From Tetracladium setigerum (lineage: Eukaryota > Ascomycota > Leotiomycetes > Helotiales), in the NCBI GenBank assembly GCA_031472005.1, contig PZJY01000006.1:620001-684000 (forward strand): a stretch of DNA of 64,000 nt. The letters run 5' to 3'. The first letter of the stretch is position 1. Each line of letters begins with the position of its first letter. Both the position numbers and the translations under genes were made by a program. Positions 46,383 to 58,290 of this stretch are shown here, one piece after another. Under the pieces are notes generated by a model. That model saw only the letters and a program-made list of their open reading frames with translations. It had not been told where the DNA came from and searched no databases.

Positions 46383-47482
46383 ACCCGTTATGCGGGCTCC
46401 GCTGCTCGGTAGGACGCGATGAACTATCGAACACATGATGGAAACAAATGATCATCGAAGTCTTTTTTTACGTCAGCGAAATTTGGACATAAGGCAATGG
46501 CATGATACTCTCCCGCTCGTTCTACGTACCAAATACGGACAGTTCAAGATACGAAAGAAAAAAACATTAAAAAAATTCAAACATCCTCTTCTGTGGAAAG
46601 GATATCCCCAAAATCCAAATTTCACAATATATCTGGGGGGGGCAACTCTTTCCCAGTGGCCCTCCTTTTCCCCCTTTGGCTGGCTGGCGCTTTTGCGGTA
46701 CAAAAAACCAATCGATTCCCCCAAAAGTTTATTATGCACACATCACGATATCCAATTTTCTTACCTATCTTCACGACACACACTGGCTACCCCGGTTGAT
46801 ACCCTGACGAACGCGGAATCTTCTTCAATTCTACCACAAGATTGAGAGGTTGTGGACGGGCGATGATGGAGCGGTAGATTGGAAGGATGGATTGACAAGT
46901 GGATGGATGGATGGCTGGTGGTTGAGAAAGAAATTAGGGGCCGGATAAAGTTGTCGTCAGCAAGCAGCATGAAATGCAAATCGATCTCGATGCTTTTTTC
47001 TATATATGGTCCTTCTTATTTTTCCTTGGCTTTCGTTTGTGATGTGTGATGTGATGTGTGATTGATGCTTGTTCAATGGGCGAGGGCGAGCTGGCTTCGT
47101 GGTGCGAGGTGTTGAAGCATCACCGATCTTGGCAAGCCGTGTGGGTTCTGTCGTTCGCTCCTTCCTTCTCCAAATGCTTTGTACACAGGAAGGAACGCAA
47201 GAACGGCTAGCGTATTTTGTCCATTCCAGGACCTCTCTTCTTCTCTCTCTCTCTCTCTCTCTCTTTCTTCAACATCTCCAAAACTTTGAAGTTCGAGCAA
47301 TTTATCTCAGTCAGTCGAATCCCTCTGATCCACACAGAGCCATCTGACTTGTCACTCTTTTCTCATTCTTCGATTTCTGTTCCTGCCATCTCCTCTCCTT
47401 ATAAAAGCTCACCTGTGCGGTTACACTGCCAATCATCCTTCATCTGCACAATTCTATCTCCTATCTTCCGCACATCATCACC
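46383..47482. other. Intergenic region and DMC1 promoter
   Basis: 3' flank of the CCHC gene, GGATGGATGG-type repeats near 46880-46915, a (TC)n tract near 47240-47263, and the DMC1 upstream region. Confidence 0.5.
47400..47407 (+). promoter_or_regulatory. TATA-box-like element before DMC1
   Basis: TATAAAAG lies 76 bp upstream of the DMC1 start codon, within a pyrimidine-rich leader. The position suits a core promoter. The evidence is sequence only. Confidence 0.4.
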
Positions 47483-49116
47483 ATGACGAGAACAGCGTCT
47501 GCCTCAGTTGCCACATCTATCTACGGCGGCGATGATGAGCCAGAGGTGAACTCGTTACCTTTATGAACAAATCCGTACTTACTGACGAATGTAGAGTGGC
47601 ATTGTTGACATCGATGAGATCCAGGCTCACGGTATGTAGACCAGATCCAGCCGTCAATCTGCAACTGACAAGTCTAGGCATTGGCGCCAGCGACATTGCT
47701 AAATTGAAGCTGGCTAACATTCATACCGTCGCAGTAATTTCATCCCTCTTGTCTAGATCATGCCATGCTAATCATGTTCCTAGAGCTTGATCTCCTGCAC
47801 CACTAGAAGGCTTCTGAAGATCAAGGGCTTCTCCGATATCAAGGTCGAAAAGATCAAGGAAGCGGGAAAGAAGCTTTGCGTAGGTTCATTCTTCAATAGC
47901 CAACCTATGTGACCGCAATTGACTCCATTTTGCAGCCAACAGCCGGCTTTATTACTGCTGCTGAGCTTGGTCATCTTCGCAAAAAATGCATTCGAATTTC
48001 TACTGGCAGCAAGCAACTTGACGCCTGTCTCAACGGGTTTGTTTTATGACTCTTGGAAATGGATGAATCTTTGACATCTCGCAGTGGTTTCCAGACGATG
48101 AGTATCAGCGAGGTGTATGGCGAGTTCAGTAGGTTCACAAGCACCTTTAAGAAAGCTTGTTGCTAATGGAAACAGGGTGTGGAAAGACGCAGCTTGCTCA
48201 TACCATGTCTGTCATTGCTCAACTACCAAAGGTAATTCCCTCGTCTACGTAATATTCCGTTATTGACTCGAGCACAGGAAATGGGAGGAGCTGAAGGAAA
48301 GGTCGCCTACCTTGGTCTGTATTCATTTTAGTAGTTACAAGCCAGTGCTGACTGAGAAACAGACACCGAAGGAACTTTTCGCCCAGAGAGAATACAAGAG
48401 ATTGCAGAGAGATTTGGCGGTAATTGTCTCCCTCCTGATAATCGTTTCCTCGTCGCTGACACTTGTCATTTTAGTCGATCCTGACCAGGCCTGCGAGAAC
48501 ATTGCCTACGCTCGTGTCCAAAACACCGAGGTAAGCTCTCGAGCGAACTAGTATTCTTCAAGACTAACTCCTCTAGATGCAAATTGAATTATTGGAGGGT
48601 CTTGCTGCCAACTTCGCAACCAACGAATACCGTCTCCTCATCATCGACAGCGTTATGTCCCTCTACCGAACTGATTTTGTTGGCCGTGGTGAGCTATCAG
48701 AACGTCAGCAGGCTCTCGGTGCATTCCTTCGTCGAGCAACACAAATGGCCGAGGAGTTCAATCTGGCAGTCTTGATGGTACTAATGTCTCTCCTCCCGGC
48801 TGACTACAGTTCCTAACTTGAGGTAGACGAACCAGGTCATGTCAGATCCAGGTGCAAGCGCTCTATTCGCAGGAGTCGATGGTAGGAAGCCTGCTGGTGG
48901 ACATATTCTTGCCCATGCTTCTACAACTCGACTCCTTCTCCGTAAGGGCCGTGGGGAAGAACGGGTTGCCAAGATTGTTGATTCTCCTGGTAAGCGAGTC
49001 CTGGATTGAACGATTGCATTTGAAGATTTTTGCTCACTTGCTATGTAGACTGTCCAGAACGCGAAGCAACTTACATTATTACAAACGGAGGAATCAACGA
49101 CCCCGATAAGGCTTAA
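47483..49116 (+). CDS. DMC1: Meiotic recombinase DMC1
   Basis: RecA-family strand-exchange protein of meiotic recombination. Thirteen exons are supported by phase: 47483-47545, 47595-47631, 47678-47733, 47784-47879, 47936-48036, 48085-48128, 48178-48233, 48278-48314, 48363-48419, 48475-48530, 48577-48777, 48827-48989, 49049-49116. They give 344 residues with no frame break. Helix-hairpin-helix sequence (ISCTTRRLLKIKGFSDIKVEKI) precedes the core. Walker A is GEFRCGKTQ and Walker B is LLIIDSV. GRGELSERQQ, TNQVMSDPGASALFAGVDGRKPAGGHILAHASTTR and DSPDCPEREATYII follow. GEFRCGKTQ and GGHILAHAS mark DMC1, whereas RAD51 has GEFRTGKSQ and GGNIxAHAS. All twelve introns are 44-59 nt. Confidence 0.95.
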
Positions 49117-49498
49117 AGCTTAGGACTTTACCTTGTCCACTACTGCCCAGTACCTCGCTGCCTATTTCCATGGTGTTGGGAATATAGCATCTTGTTATGG
49201 GGGCGCATATATGCACACATTTGACTTGGGATTTTGCAGTTTTACATTCAAATATGAGATTTGCATTAATTAATATAGCTAAAAAAAAAATGTTGCTATT
49301 GGACATGGAAGGAAGGAAGGAAATACCCATGCGCTGTTGATTGTTGTCGTCGGAGTTAGCGATTAGATTAGATTAGATCTCGCCAATATTTTTGCTCCAT
49401 CCAAAAAAGTCACCTCACTGAATCCTTCACTTGTGCATCACAAAATAATCTGTGACAAGCTCGGTTCCCAACGCACGATCAATTGGACCTACAAAACC

Positions 49499-50422
49499 AT
49501 GGCGCCCTCTAAATCTTCGATAGCCGACTACACACTTCTCCCAATCACCCTCCCATCCACAGCTTCTCTACCTCACTCGAAACCAACACACACGATCTAC
49601 CTACGCCCACACGCCCCAAAGGTTCCCACCGAAACCGATTCTCGCTCCCTATTTCTGGTTAATGTTCCAGTCGATTCGACGACCGCGCATTTCAAGACCA
49701 TCTTCTCAAGCTTAATTGGCGCCGGCAGGGTCGAGGAGGTGATCTTTGAAGGCGACAAGACCGTCTCAACAGCTGTAGTAAAAGTCGCCGAGAAAAACGG
49801 CAAGAAGAGAAAGAGAGGACAAGAAGAAGAAGACACACAAGCCTCCGAACTCCCAACAACATGGAACCGTACCATCCACCAAAGCGGAAGCACAGCAGTT
49901 ATCACACTCGTCGACGAAAAGAGTGTTGAATCCACCCTCAAGGCCATCCGCAAACTGCACAAGTCGAGTAAACCCCAGTGGCCCACCTGGGGCGACGAGA
50001 AGAAAGTCGCGAAGCTGGGAAGTGCACGGTACGAGGCACATTATAAATTGCGGTATCTGCCCCCGGTGGCACTGCAGGCACATGTAGATGGATTCATGGC
50101 GGCGTTTAATCGACGCGAGGAGGATGCTGCGGCTGAGGCGAAGAGAAGTAGGAATGTACCTGATGATGATGGATTTGTGACTGTGTCGCGAGGTGGACGC
50201 ACCGGGCCCGCGAGGATGGAGGAGGCGGAGAGGAAGAGGAAGGAGTTGGAAGAGAGGGAGAAGGAGAAATTGAGTGGAAGGGATGGATTCTATAGATTCC
50301 AGACGAGGGAGAAGAGGAAGGAGGAGCAGAAGGCGTTGGTGTTGGGCTTTGAGGAGGATAGGAAGAGGGTGGAGGGTATGCGGGAGAGGAGGGGGAAGGG
50401 TGGATTCAGGCCTGAGAGTTAG
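49499..50422 (+). CDS. RRP7: Ribosomal RNA-processing protein 7
   Basis: Single-exon, 307 residues from ATG 49499 (MAPSKSSIADYT); an in-frame ATG at 49433 would add 22 atypical residues. Rrp7 is a component of the UTP-C module and small-subunit processome in the nucleolus, needed for 18S rRNA maturation. An RRM-like N-terminal part contains TIYLRPHAPK and SLFLVNVPVDSTTAHFKTIFS. The C-terminal Rrp7 domain has VDGFMAAFNRREE, DDGFVTVSRGGR and a long charged helix ending in GFYRFQTREKRKEEQ, FEEDRKRVEGMRERR and GGFRPES, which matches the family's end. Its start lies 382 bp downstream of DMC1 on the same strand. No frame break. Confidence 0.92.
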   Translation: MAPSKSSIADYTLLPITLPSTASLPHSKPTHTIYLRPHAPKVPTETDSRSLFLVNVPVDSTTAHFKTIFSSLIGAGRVEEVIFEGDKTVSTAVVKVAEKNGKKRKRGQEEEDTQASELPTTWNRTIHQSGSTAVITLVDEKSVESTLKAIRKLHKSSKPQWPTWGDEKKVAKLGSARYEAHYKLRYLPPVALQAHVDGFMAAFNRREEDAAAEAKRSRNVPDDDGFVTVSRGGRTGPARMEEAERKRKELEEREKEKLSGRDGFYRFQTREKRKEEQKALVLGFEEDRKRVEGMRERRGKGGFRPES

Positions 50423-52675
50423 GATTTGGTATGTGTTTTCTCACCTCACCTCCGCCTTGTATCCGTTGCTGTTATGTTCTTGTATGATGACTCCGCGGGG
50501 CCATATAAGCTTTCAAACTCGTTTGTCAGGTCAATCCCTGGTCACGTAGCGATTGCGATGCCTTCAAAAACCGCATTAACAAATCTTCTCACCTGTCTGA
50601 AAATGTTAACAAGACTACCTATCTTCTTTTTACTATCATACTTCTGTCTTTTGGACTGCTTGCTAATGAATATGTTGATTAGGTATGATCGCGTATATAG
50701 ATACCCCAACGAAAGAGTACTTGAAATTCTTACATACGATCTTTTACGTTTGCTACAGTATGTGAGATATTTGGTATACCAACTAAGTATGCTTTTCCCC
50801 TTGCCAAGCGATGGAATGCTTCTTCTTCCCAGGTTTCCTCCTGCACTTTTCTCAAGCACAGCTGCTTCGTTCAGTTTTTCACAACTGTTAAAATGTGTGG
50901 ATGATTTAATAGGCCAATTCTGCTACGAGTACTTTACTACCGATGCATCCACATTTCTCTCTCCACATTATGTCGCCGCCGGCAAGTTGCCATCGCGTGC
51001 CTGCGTAAGATTTGTGTGTTTGTCTCGGAAGCACCTGGAAGGATGGAATTGTGCCATGCTGTGCAAATTAACGTGCTTTTTCCTATGAGAGCATGACCAG
51101 ATGAACCTTTGGCCTTCCTGGGCCACGTTTTCCCCAGTATTAAACTTTCTGAGAAAGTATACTCTCTCTTCACTCCTTTTGTGTCTCATAGTTCTTGCAA
51201 GTTAGAGATGGCGCTCGGTCCTTGGCTCTTTGCTCCTCGTTTGCCCAGGATGATATCACGTGACATGTCTACCGGAATACCAGTTCGCAACAAACACCAA
51301 ATTGCTCTGCTCACATATTGTACAGTGGAATTTGTCGACGAGTGGCACCAAGAACAAGGAATCAAAGTCCATGCAAACTGTTTTTTTCTGGTTTTCGACG
51401 CGTCCCCCTTTTCCAGCCCCTTTCCCGGATCACGTGATATTGCTCTAAACCATATGGGTTAGGTGAGGTAACGATATTTGTTTGATATACTCGCCAGAGT
51501 CTTGCCATTTCCACGACCATTGTCACCACCACAACTCTACAAAGACAATTGACCTTGCTCTTCTCCACTAGATAAATGGATTATTTCGCACTCGTAGCCA
51601 GTGATTCGGATCCACGGATTTCAAAGCGCCAGTTCATCATCAGTTGCTGTTCTAAAGTGTGTCACACGTTCATTCAACCGTAAAACCGGCGGATGGAAAT
51701 CTTTCGGCAGTGAGGCAACGCCGCAGAGAATTGCGACGCGCGATTGTTTTCCTTTTTAAATTGTACCGTGACATCTGCCATGAGCAGGCCATTCCAACAT
51801 CAAAATTGAGGCTCTCCCAGATACTAATAAATCCATGATCGCCTTTGATACCCCATCGCGAACACTTGGCAGCCTCCGATATTGTCAGGGCGGCGACGGG
51901 CGTCTAACGCGTTAGGGTTAGCACGGGCCTCAGTGATAGAAAGTACGACCACTCTGTTCTCCCCGGTTATTTCTTCTTTTCTGTAAAAGTTGACTCTCCT
52001 TCGCCTTCACTTCTGGACGAGAATCGTCTCATCCGCTGCCTTCCGCCCCTGTGCACGCGTTCCGTGTGTTTTTTGATCCGCGAGATCCCTTTGTGGTGCC
52101 GTCGCCTTCGCCCGCCAGAGTGAGATCTTGGAGTCAGCCCCCGGGATACAATCTACACCCACCCCCCAGTTATTTCGATCCCGACAGCAGCGAGCGACCG
52201 ACCTACTACCCTCTTCCCTCCACCAGAAACACCTCGACGACATCCACCGCATCCATTCCTATCTAGACGGAGAGTCGACGGCCAGACCACTTCACCACCC
52301 GTGCCGCTGCATTTAGACACGCCGGACTTTCTTCGCAGACCAGCCTATCTGGCTTGCCTCCATCACGCGCTTTCCATCGATCGCATTGTGCTTTTTCGCA
52401 GAGGAAAGGGTGCCAGACAGGAGATTCGCCGGCCACCCAATTTGCCCACCTGGTCGCACAAAACTTCGACAACCGGACGACGACAACGATCACGAAGTGG
52501 CACGCACAATTCATATCCTCTGCAATTTCGACCGCTTGGGGCGTTGGTGCTTTTGCGACAGCACGACTTTATCCGCTCCGCGTCAGGAAGGCGAGGTGGC
52601 TGACAGAACACGCCCATCTCCAACGAGGATTAGGATAGAGGTCGGTAATTACGTGCGTGCAAGTACATTGCAGCT
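50423..52675. other. Intergenic and long 5' leader of the LisH regulator
   Basis: Two TCACGTGA palindromes lie at 51256-51263 and 51430-51437, and a TTAGGGTTAG at 51913-51922. From about 52000 the sequence becomes C-rich with several upstream ATGs (for example 52051 and 52354) whose frames end before 52676, as in a long uORF-bearing leader. The frame 50426-51088 has no motif. Confidence 0.4.
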
Positions 52676-55233
52676 ATGAACAACGTGAATATGGGTGGGA
52701 TGCCCGCTATGGGGGGTCCCGTTGGTGGTGGTGGTGGAATGCCCGCCATGAACAATGGCGCTGGTCCCGGTGTTCGACAGTCCATGCCAGTCAACGATAA
52801 CCGGTCGCAACTCAACACATACATCTACGAGTACTTCCTGAAGAATGAAATGTACGACTGCGCGCGGTCGCTCCTCCAGAGCAAGCAGCCCATGAGCTTG
52901 GTCAAGGACAGCCCAGGTCGAGCCGATGGCGGAGCGGGCGATGATGGTGTTGACCTCGACTCCAAGGATGACATTGACTCCAAACGCCCAGGTGATCTGC
53001 CAGCACCCAACCTCCCCATGGATACGCCAGAAAGCTGCTTTCTCTACGAATGGTGGTGTCTCTTCTGGGATATGTTCAATGCCACGCGCGGAAAGGCAGA
53101 GGGACGAAATGTCCTTCAATATGTCACCCACACACAGGTTAGTTTATTTCTTCTACTTCCTAAATCATGTATTAATTCTCTATAGAACGCTTCGCGGCAA
53201 AGACAGGAACACCAACAGAACATGCTTCGGGGACTTCGCGGCGACCTTCCTCCAAATTATCAGAATATGAATATGATGATGAGGAACCAAGCAGCAAGTA
53301 CAATGAACAATGAACTGAGACAGAAGGCCTTCCAGAACCAAAGAAATGCGTAGGTTCCACACGACTTGTCTCCTGCAATCAAGCTAACCAATTCGCAGCC
53401 CACAAAATATGCAATTAGCCCAGCAAAAGCAACAACAGATGCAACGAGACCCCTCAAACCAGGATGGCCAGCAGCGCCCTCAGTCTCCCGGATCTGCGGA
53501 GAACGCCCCATCGCCGTCGAAGAGACCTCGTCTTGACGGGGCCAACTTCAACCCACAACAACAAATGCCAAACGGGAGAGGACAAGGGATGCCCCAACAG
53601 GTGGAGATTCTGGCCCCAGCAATGTTCAAGCCGCCCATATGCAGCTTACCAATGGCCTCGAACCAAACAATCTGACAGCTCAGCAGTTCCAAAACATGCC
53701 CGGCGGAAACACCACTGCTCAAGCGAGATCCCTCGGTGCCTATCAAGCGAATTTAGCCCAGCAACAACAAAGCCAAATGCCAGGAGCCAAAGGCACGATG
53801 CCAAACCAAGGAGGTCCACAACAAGGATCACCTATGATGGGTGCCGGTCGAGATGGACCAGGTATTGCGGACTACTACAATCCTGGAGATCCCAATGGCA
53901 TAAGAGGACCAGCAGGGCAGCCCGGTGCGCCAGGAGGGAACCATGCCCTGCAAGATTATCAGATGCAATTGATGCTTCTAGAACAACAGAACAAGAAGAG
54001 GCTCATGATGGCACGCCAGGAGCAAGATAACATGACCATGCCCCGTCCCGACGGATCTCAAGGTCCTGGTCCTCAGATGGGTCCAAATGGCCAACAATTC
54101 CCACCAGGTTCGTCACCACAAGGACCACGCTCAGTCAACTCGCCAAACCCAGGTGATCAAATGAAGCGCAACCCCAATATGCCAGGAGGCATGCCCTCTC
54201 CTCTTCCCGAGGGCCAGTCGCGAGGATCTCCAAGTAATGGAATGGGCTTCAATGTGCCTAATGGTCCCATGGATCCCAACTTGAATCCCCAATACTTTGC
54301 GAAGATGAATGGTATGATGGATCCAAATATGGTTCCGAATGGTATGCCTGGTCAAATGCCTAATGGCATGCGTCCTCCTCCAAGCTCGCATCCAGGTAAT
54401 GGTTTTGGAGGTAATCAACAAATGACTCCACAACAAGTTGCCATGGCCAGACAGCAGCAGCAACAACAACAAGCCGCTGCACAACAGCAACAGGGCTGGC
54501 AAGGCCAGAACGGCCAGATGATTCAGCAGCAGCAACAAGGTGGTCCTCAACAAGGAGGAGGTATTGGAACGCCACAACAACGCGCCATGCCCCCTCCTTC
54601 CGCTCCCGCTCCCGCAGTAACTAACGGCCGCACCCAACCCTCGTCTCCACAACAGCCTGCTCCACCTACCCCGGTGACGAACAACAAGGCGAACCCGAAG
54701 AAGAAGCCAGAGGCAAAGGATGCGAAAAAGGTATATTCTATAGCGTTAAATGGATTTTCTTGTAGAAATGTTGACATTGATAGCAGCGTGCCGCTCAAAA
54801 GAAGGGACCCGCTCCGACTAACGCTGGTGCTACACCATCCGCCGATACCGATGCTGCTGGCGCGACTCCAACGCCTCAGACGCCCATGACGCCTGTCCAC
54901 ACTTTCAACAAAGGTCAGAATGGTGCTGTTCAACCTCCTACCAACGGACAGCCACCGGCTCCATCGAACGTTGCTCCTCAACCCGACATGTTCCAAGGAA
55001 ATCTTGGCTTTGAAAACTTTGGAGTAAGTGTCCTGCTTCCGCTAACTCGTACACTAACTAATCGCGTCTAGTTTGATTCTGGATCTCTGGAATTCAATAA
55101 CAATCCTAGTAACGGTACAGATGTTCTTCAAGACTTCGACTTTGATTCCTTCCTTCACCAAGATGTCAATGACAACGAGTCGTTCAACTTCGACCCTTCT
55201 GGCCTCGAGTTTGATGGAATTGGAGCCGAATGA
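52676..55233 (+). CDS. LisH-domain transcriptional regulator, Flo8/SomA type
   Basis: Exons 52676-53137, 53186-53349, 53399-54730, 54802-55023 and 55072-55233 give 780 residues when one base is added at GG 53600-53601 in exon 3, which also makes the exon phase exact. A LisH dimerisation motif, LNTYIYEYFLKNEMYDCARSLLQ, sits at about residues 45-67, followed by a conserved FLYEWWCLFWDMFNA segment, as in yeast Flo8 and Aspergillus SomA. The rest is Gln/Pro/Gly/Met-rich, with poly-Gln tracts near 54450-54535 and an acidic C-terminal region (DVLQDFDFDSFLHQDVND) resembling an activation domain. Flo8/SomA act below cAMP-PKA in adhesion, filamentous growth and conidiation. A direct role here is inferred from the family. 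Confidence 0.88.
54449..54535 (+). repeat. CAG/CAA tracts encoding poly-Gln
   Basis: Interrupted CAG/CAA codons encode runs of 5-7 Gln in the Flo8-like protein. Length variation is likely among strains. Confidence 0.8.
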
Positions 55234-56498
55234 GCCTAATGCGTAGTCGCGGTTTTCCTTCATCGACTTATCTGGCGTTTTCGAGCATACTCATGGCGTT
55301 TCAGCGGCTCATACCAACTCAGTCTTCTTCCTATTGTGCATTGTTTATTGCGAAAACATTCGGCTCCCAATGGTTTAGAAGGACATAGTGTTGGGTTTCC
55401 TCAAAAAATTTGTTGGATTCTTTACATACAACAGTCGTCGTCAGGCGACTTGGATATGGGTTATGGGTTCATGCTTTTCCTCGATTTTGATGTTTATGCT
55501 TATCGCTTGTTACACACACAACACACACACAAACGGACGTAGTTAATACCTGATGTAATTTTTTTGCTGGGTCGCAGAGCGGTCGGCAAGCAAGACTGCG
55601 CAGGAGGATGGCGGGTGGGAACTTGGAGTCAGGGTAAATATTTCAACAAAGTTTGTGCTTTTGTTTATTACTTCGCTGCGCTTTTGTCTTTGTTGGAGGT
55701 GGGGCGGCAGGGGCTATTGGGAAAGGAGGCTTCCTGTGTATTTATCATTTGGGTGGACATTGCGTTGGAGGGAAGAGGTTCCAGTGGATTGTGTTTCTTC
55801 AAGTCCGAATTTTTCGAGGGGGTAGATGTTCAAGTCTCCCAGATATGTCTTATTTTCGTAGTAAGAAGAATTCTTGCATGGCATTCAGATACTCGATCGG
55901 ACCTTTCATTGTGCTGCTTTATGATATGTGATTCTGATGTCAGGCATTTATCTCGTTCAATTTCGACGGTCTTTCCATACTCACCAGTGAATGAGTTCGC
56001 AATAGCGTCAATTCTCGAGGCTATATGATAAGCGCGGCGTTGGAAAAAGCGATCACATAAGTTTTGTCTTGGCAAATCCTCTTCTTGTTCTGAGGGTGGG
56101 ATTGAAAATGCACCCAATGATCGCTTCACCTTTTTAGCCATCTGACAATCCCATCCCACCTTACATCCTTTGCGCATTACTCATCCAGCTTATCTCGCCG
56201 AATACATCACGTCGTTTTTAAAGATCTTGTAGTATCCGGTTTCCCTTTCCTCTTTCTCTCTATTACATCCTGTTTATTTCACAACCTCCCAGCCAACGGC
56301 TCTCCGACGGCTTAGAAGGAATACAGTTGATTTTTCTTAGCTTAATAATAAACGTCACTCTTCTCTTGAAGGTCTCCAAACACGAGGTTACAATCTCACT
56401 TCTTGACCTCATCATTCACAACATTTACCAACTCTCGCTTGAGCGAAGTCCACTTTTTGCCTTTGCGGGTTACACGACAACAACAACAAACAACAATA
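55234..56498. other. Intergenic, no gene seen
   Basis: 3' flank of the LisH gene, a CACACAACACACACACA tract near 55512, and the CAACAACAA-rich leader of the next gene. No supported frame. Confidence 0.5.
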
Positions 56499-58290
56499 AT
56501 GCCTCACAACACCAACGACTCACACCCACTATCCTCCATCATGCACCCAACCACACCTCTCACCACCAACGCCTTTGGCACTCTCACCATCCTCCAACTC
56601 CGCACCAGCCTCATGCAACCGATGAAAAACCTCAACATCCAAACCGGCATCTACAAAGAACCGCGCCCACCCACCTCACGCGTCTTCTGCTCCTTCACCG
56701 GCCTCGACTCCGACGAACACGATCTCACCTTCCACGGCGGCCCCGATAAAGCCGTGCATCAATATTTTCACGGTCATTACCCCCGCTGGCGAGATGATTA
56801 TCGCGCAGAAGGAAAAGACGGCGGGTTTGAAATCGGTGCGTTTGGTGAGAATCTCGTGGTGGGGTTTGAAAAAGGGGAGGTGGGGATGAGTGAGAAGACT
56901 GTTTGTATTGGTGATGTGTATCAGCTTTATGGCGGGGACGATGGAGGACAGGAGGGTGTTTTGCTGCAGGTTAGTTTGCCGAGGCAGCCGTGCTTTAAGC
57001 TCAATCATCGCTTTAGCATCAAGAATTTTGCGCCACAGACGTATAAGAAGTCGAGGACGGGGTGGTATTATCGTGTCTTGAGGGAGGGGACGATGGGGGT
57101 TGGTGATAGGATGGTTTTGGTGGAGAGGAAATATCCTGAATGGTGTATTGAGCGTGTTCAGTACTACTTGCATGGAGAAGGGAAAGGGGATTTGAAAATG
57201 CTGAGAATTCTCGCTGGAATTGAAGAGTTTGGGAATGAGTGTAAGAAAGCGTTCAAGAGAGGCGTTGAGCGGCTCGAAAGAGCCCAAGAGAAAAAAGTCA
57301 AAGTCCAGTGGAAACCCTACGAAGTCATTGAGAAGAAGATCGAGACGTCAAGGATCAAGAGCTTCACACTTCAAGCCGTAGGCTCGACAGGACAAGGGGA
57401 TAAAATCAACCCCGGTAGCTTCGTCGGATTGTTACTCCCGAATGGATTAAAGCGGTCATATTCCATCGTAGGAGGAACGACAAGTCACTTCCAACTCGGC
57501 ATAGCACTCGACGACAAATCTCGCGGTGGCTCTTCATACCTCCATCACACCATCACACAAGGCTCTCAAATCCAAGTCGGCGCCATCACCAGCGGCGTCC
57601 CCTTCATCGAAAGCGCCTCAAACCACATCTTCATCGTCGGAGGCATCGGCATCACCGCTTTCCTCGCCCACATCGAGATATATCAATCCATCAACTACAA
57701 CTACACTCTTCACTACGCCGTTCGCTCGGCCGAGGAAATACCCTTCAAAGACAAGCTGGAGAAAATGGGTGCGCATTTAGTAGTGCATGACGCTTCGAAG
57801 GGTGAGCGAATGGATATCCCCTCTATTCTTGCGAATCGAACGTGGAATTCTTTCATTTATGTTTGTGGTCCGGATCGTATGGTTAAGGCTGTGCGTGAGA
57901 CGGCGGATGAGCTTAATATCACGCCGGAGGAAATTCATTTTGAAGCTTTTGCTACGGATACGAGTGGGAATGCGTTTGAGGTTGAGGTGAAGGGGGCTGG
58001 AACTGGTATTGGCAGTGGGAATGCGAACGGCAATGGGAGCGAGTGTGCTGGGATAACAAGGTAGTGAAAGTTGGAGAAGACCAAACGCTTTTGGAAGTTC
58101 TGAGAGAGGTAGGCTTGGAAGTTGAGAGTTCATGTGAGGTAGGTAATTGTGGGACGTGTGTAGTGAAGGTTTGTGCCGGGGAGGTGGAACATAGGGGAGT
58201 GGGTTGAGGGAGGAGGAGAAAGTAGGAGAGGGGAGAGGCATGTTGAGTTGTGTTAGTAGAGGGGTGGGAAGGATTGTGATTGAGCTTTAG
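56499..58290 (+). CDS. MOSC domain - ferredoxin reductase - 2Fe-2S ferredoxin fusion
   Basis: About 597 residues, intronless, with two breaks near the C-terminus (GGG 58050-58052 and GGGTT 58201-58205), each repaired by one base to end at TAG 58288-58290. The start MPHNTNDS at 56499 is preferred; an in-frame ATG at 56403 would add 32 residues. The N-terminal MOSC domain (HGGPDKAVHQYF, GAFGENLVV, LPRQPCFKLNHRF) resembles bacterial YiiM, which binds a sulfurated molybdenum cofactor. A phthalate-dioxygenase-reductase-type part follows, with LKRSYSIVGG (flavin) and GGIGITAFLAH (NAD(P)H). The last domain is a plant-type 2Fe-2S ferredoxin, CEVGNCGTC plus a late Cys in MLSCVSRG. All electron-transfer parts are on one chain, so it may reduce N-hydroxylated compounds as YiiM does; that is inference. 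Confidence 0.9.

Noticed and set aside
47483..49116. RAD51 instead of DMC1
   Set aside because: GEFRCGKTQ and GGHILAHASTTR are DMC1-type; RAD51 has GEFRTGKSQ and GGNIxAHAS.
50426..51088. Plus-strand frame of 220 codons downstream of RRP7
   Set aside because: Sequence is hydrophobic and Cys/Phe-rich without helix periodicity or motif and lies in the 3' flank of RRP7.
51913..51922. TTAGGGTTAG as telomeric repeat
   Set aside because: Less than two units, in the middle of a gene-bearing region; at most a factor-binding site.
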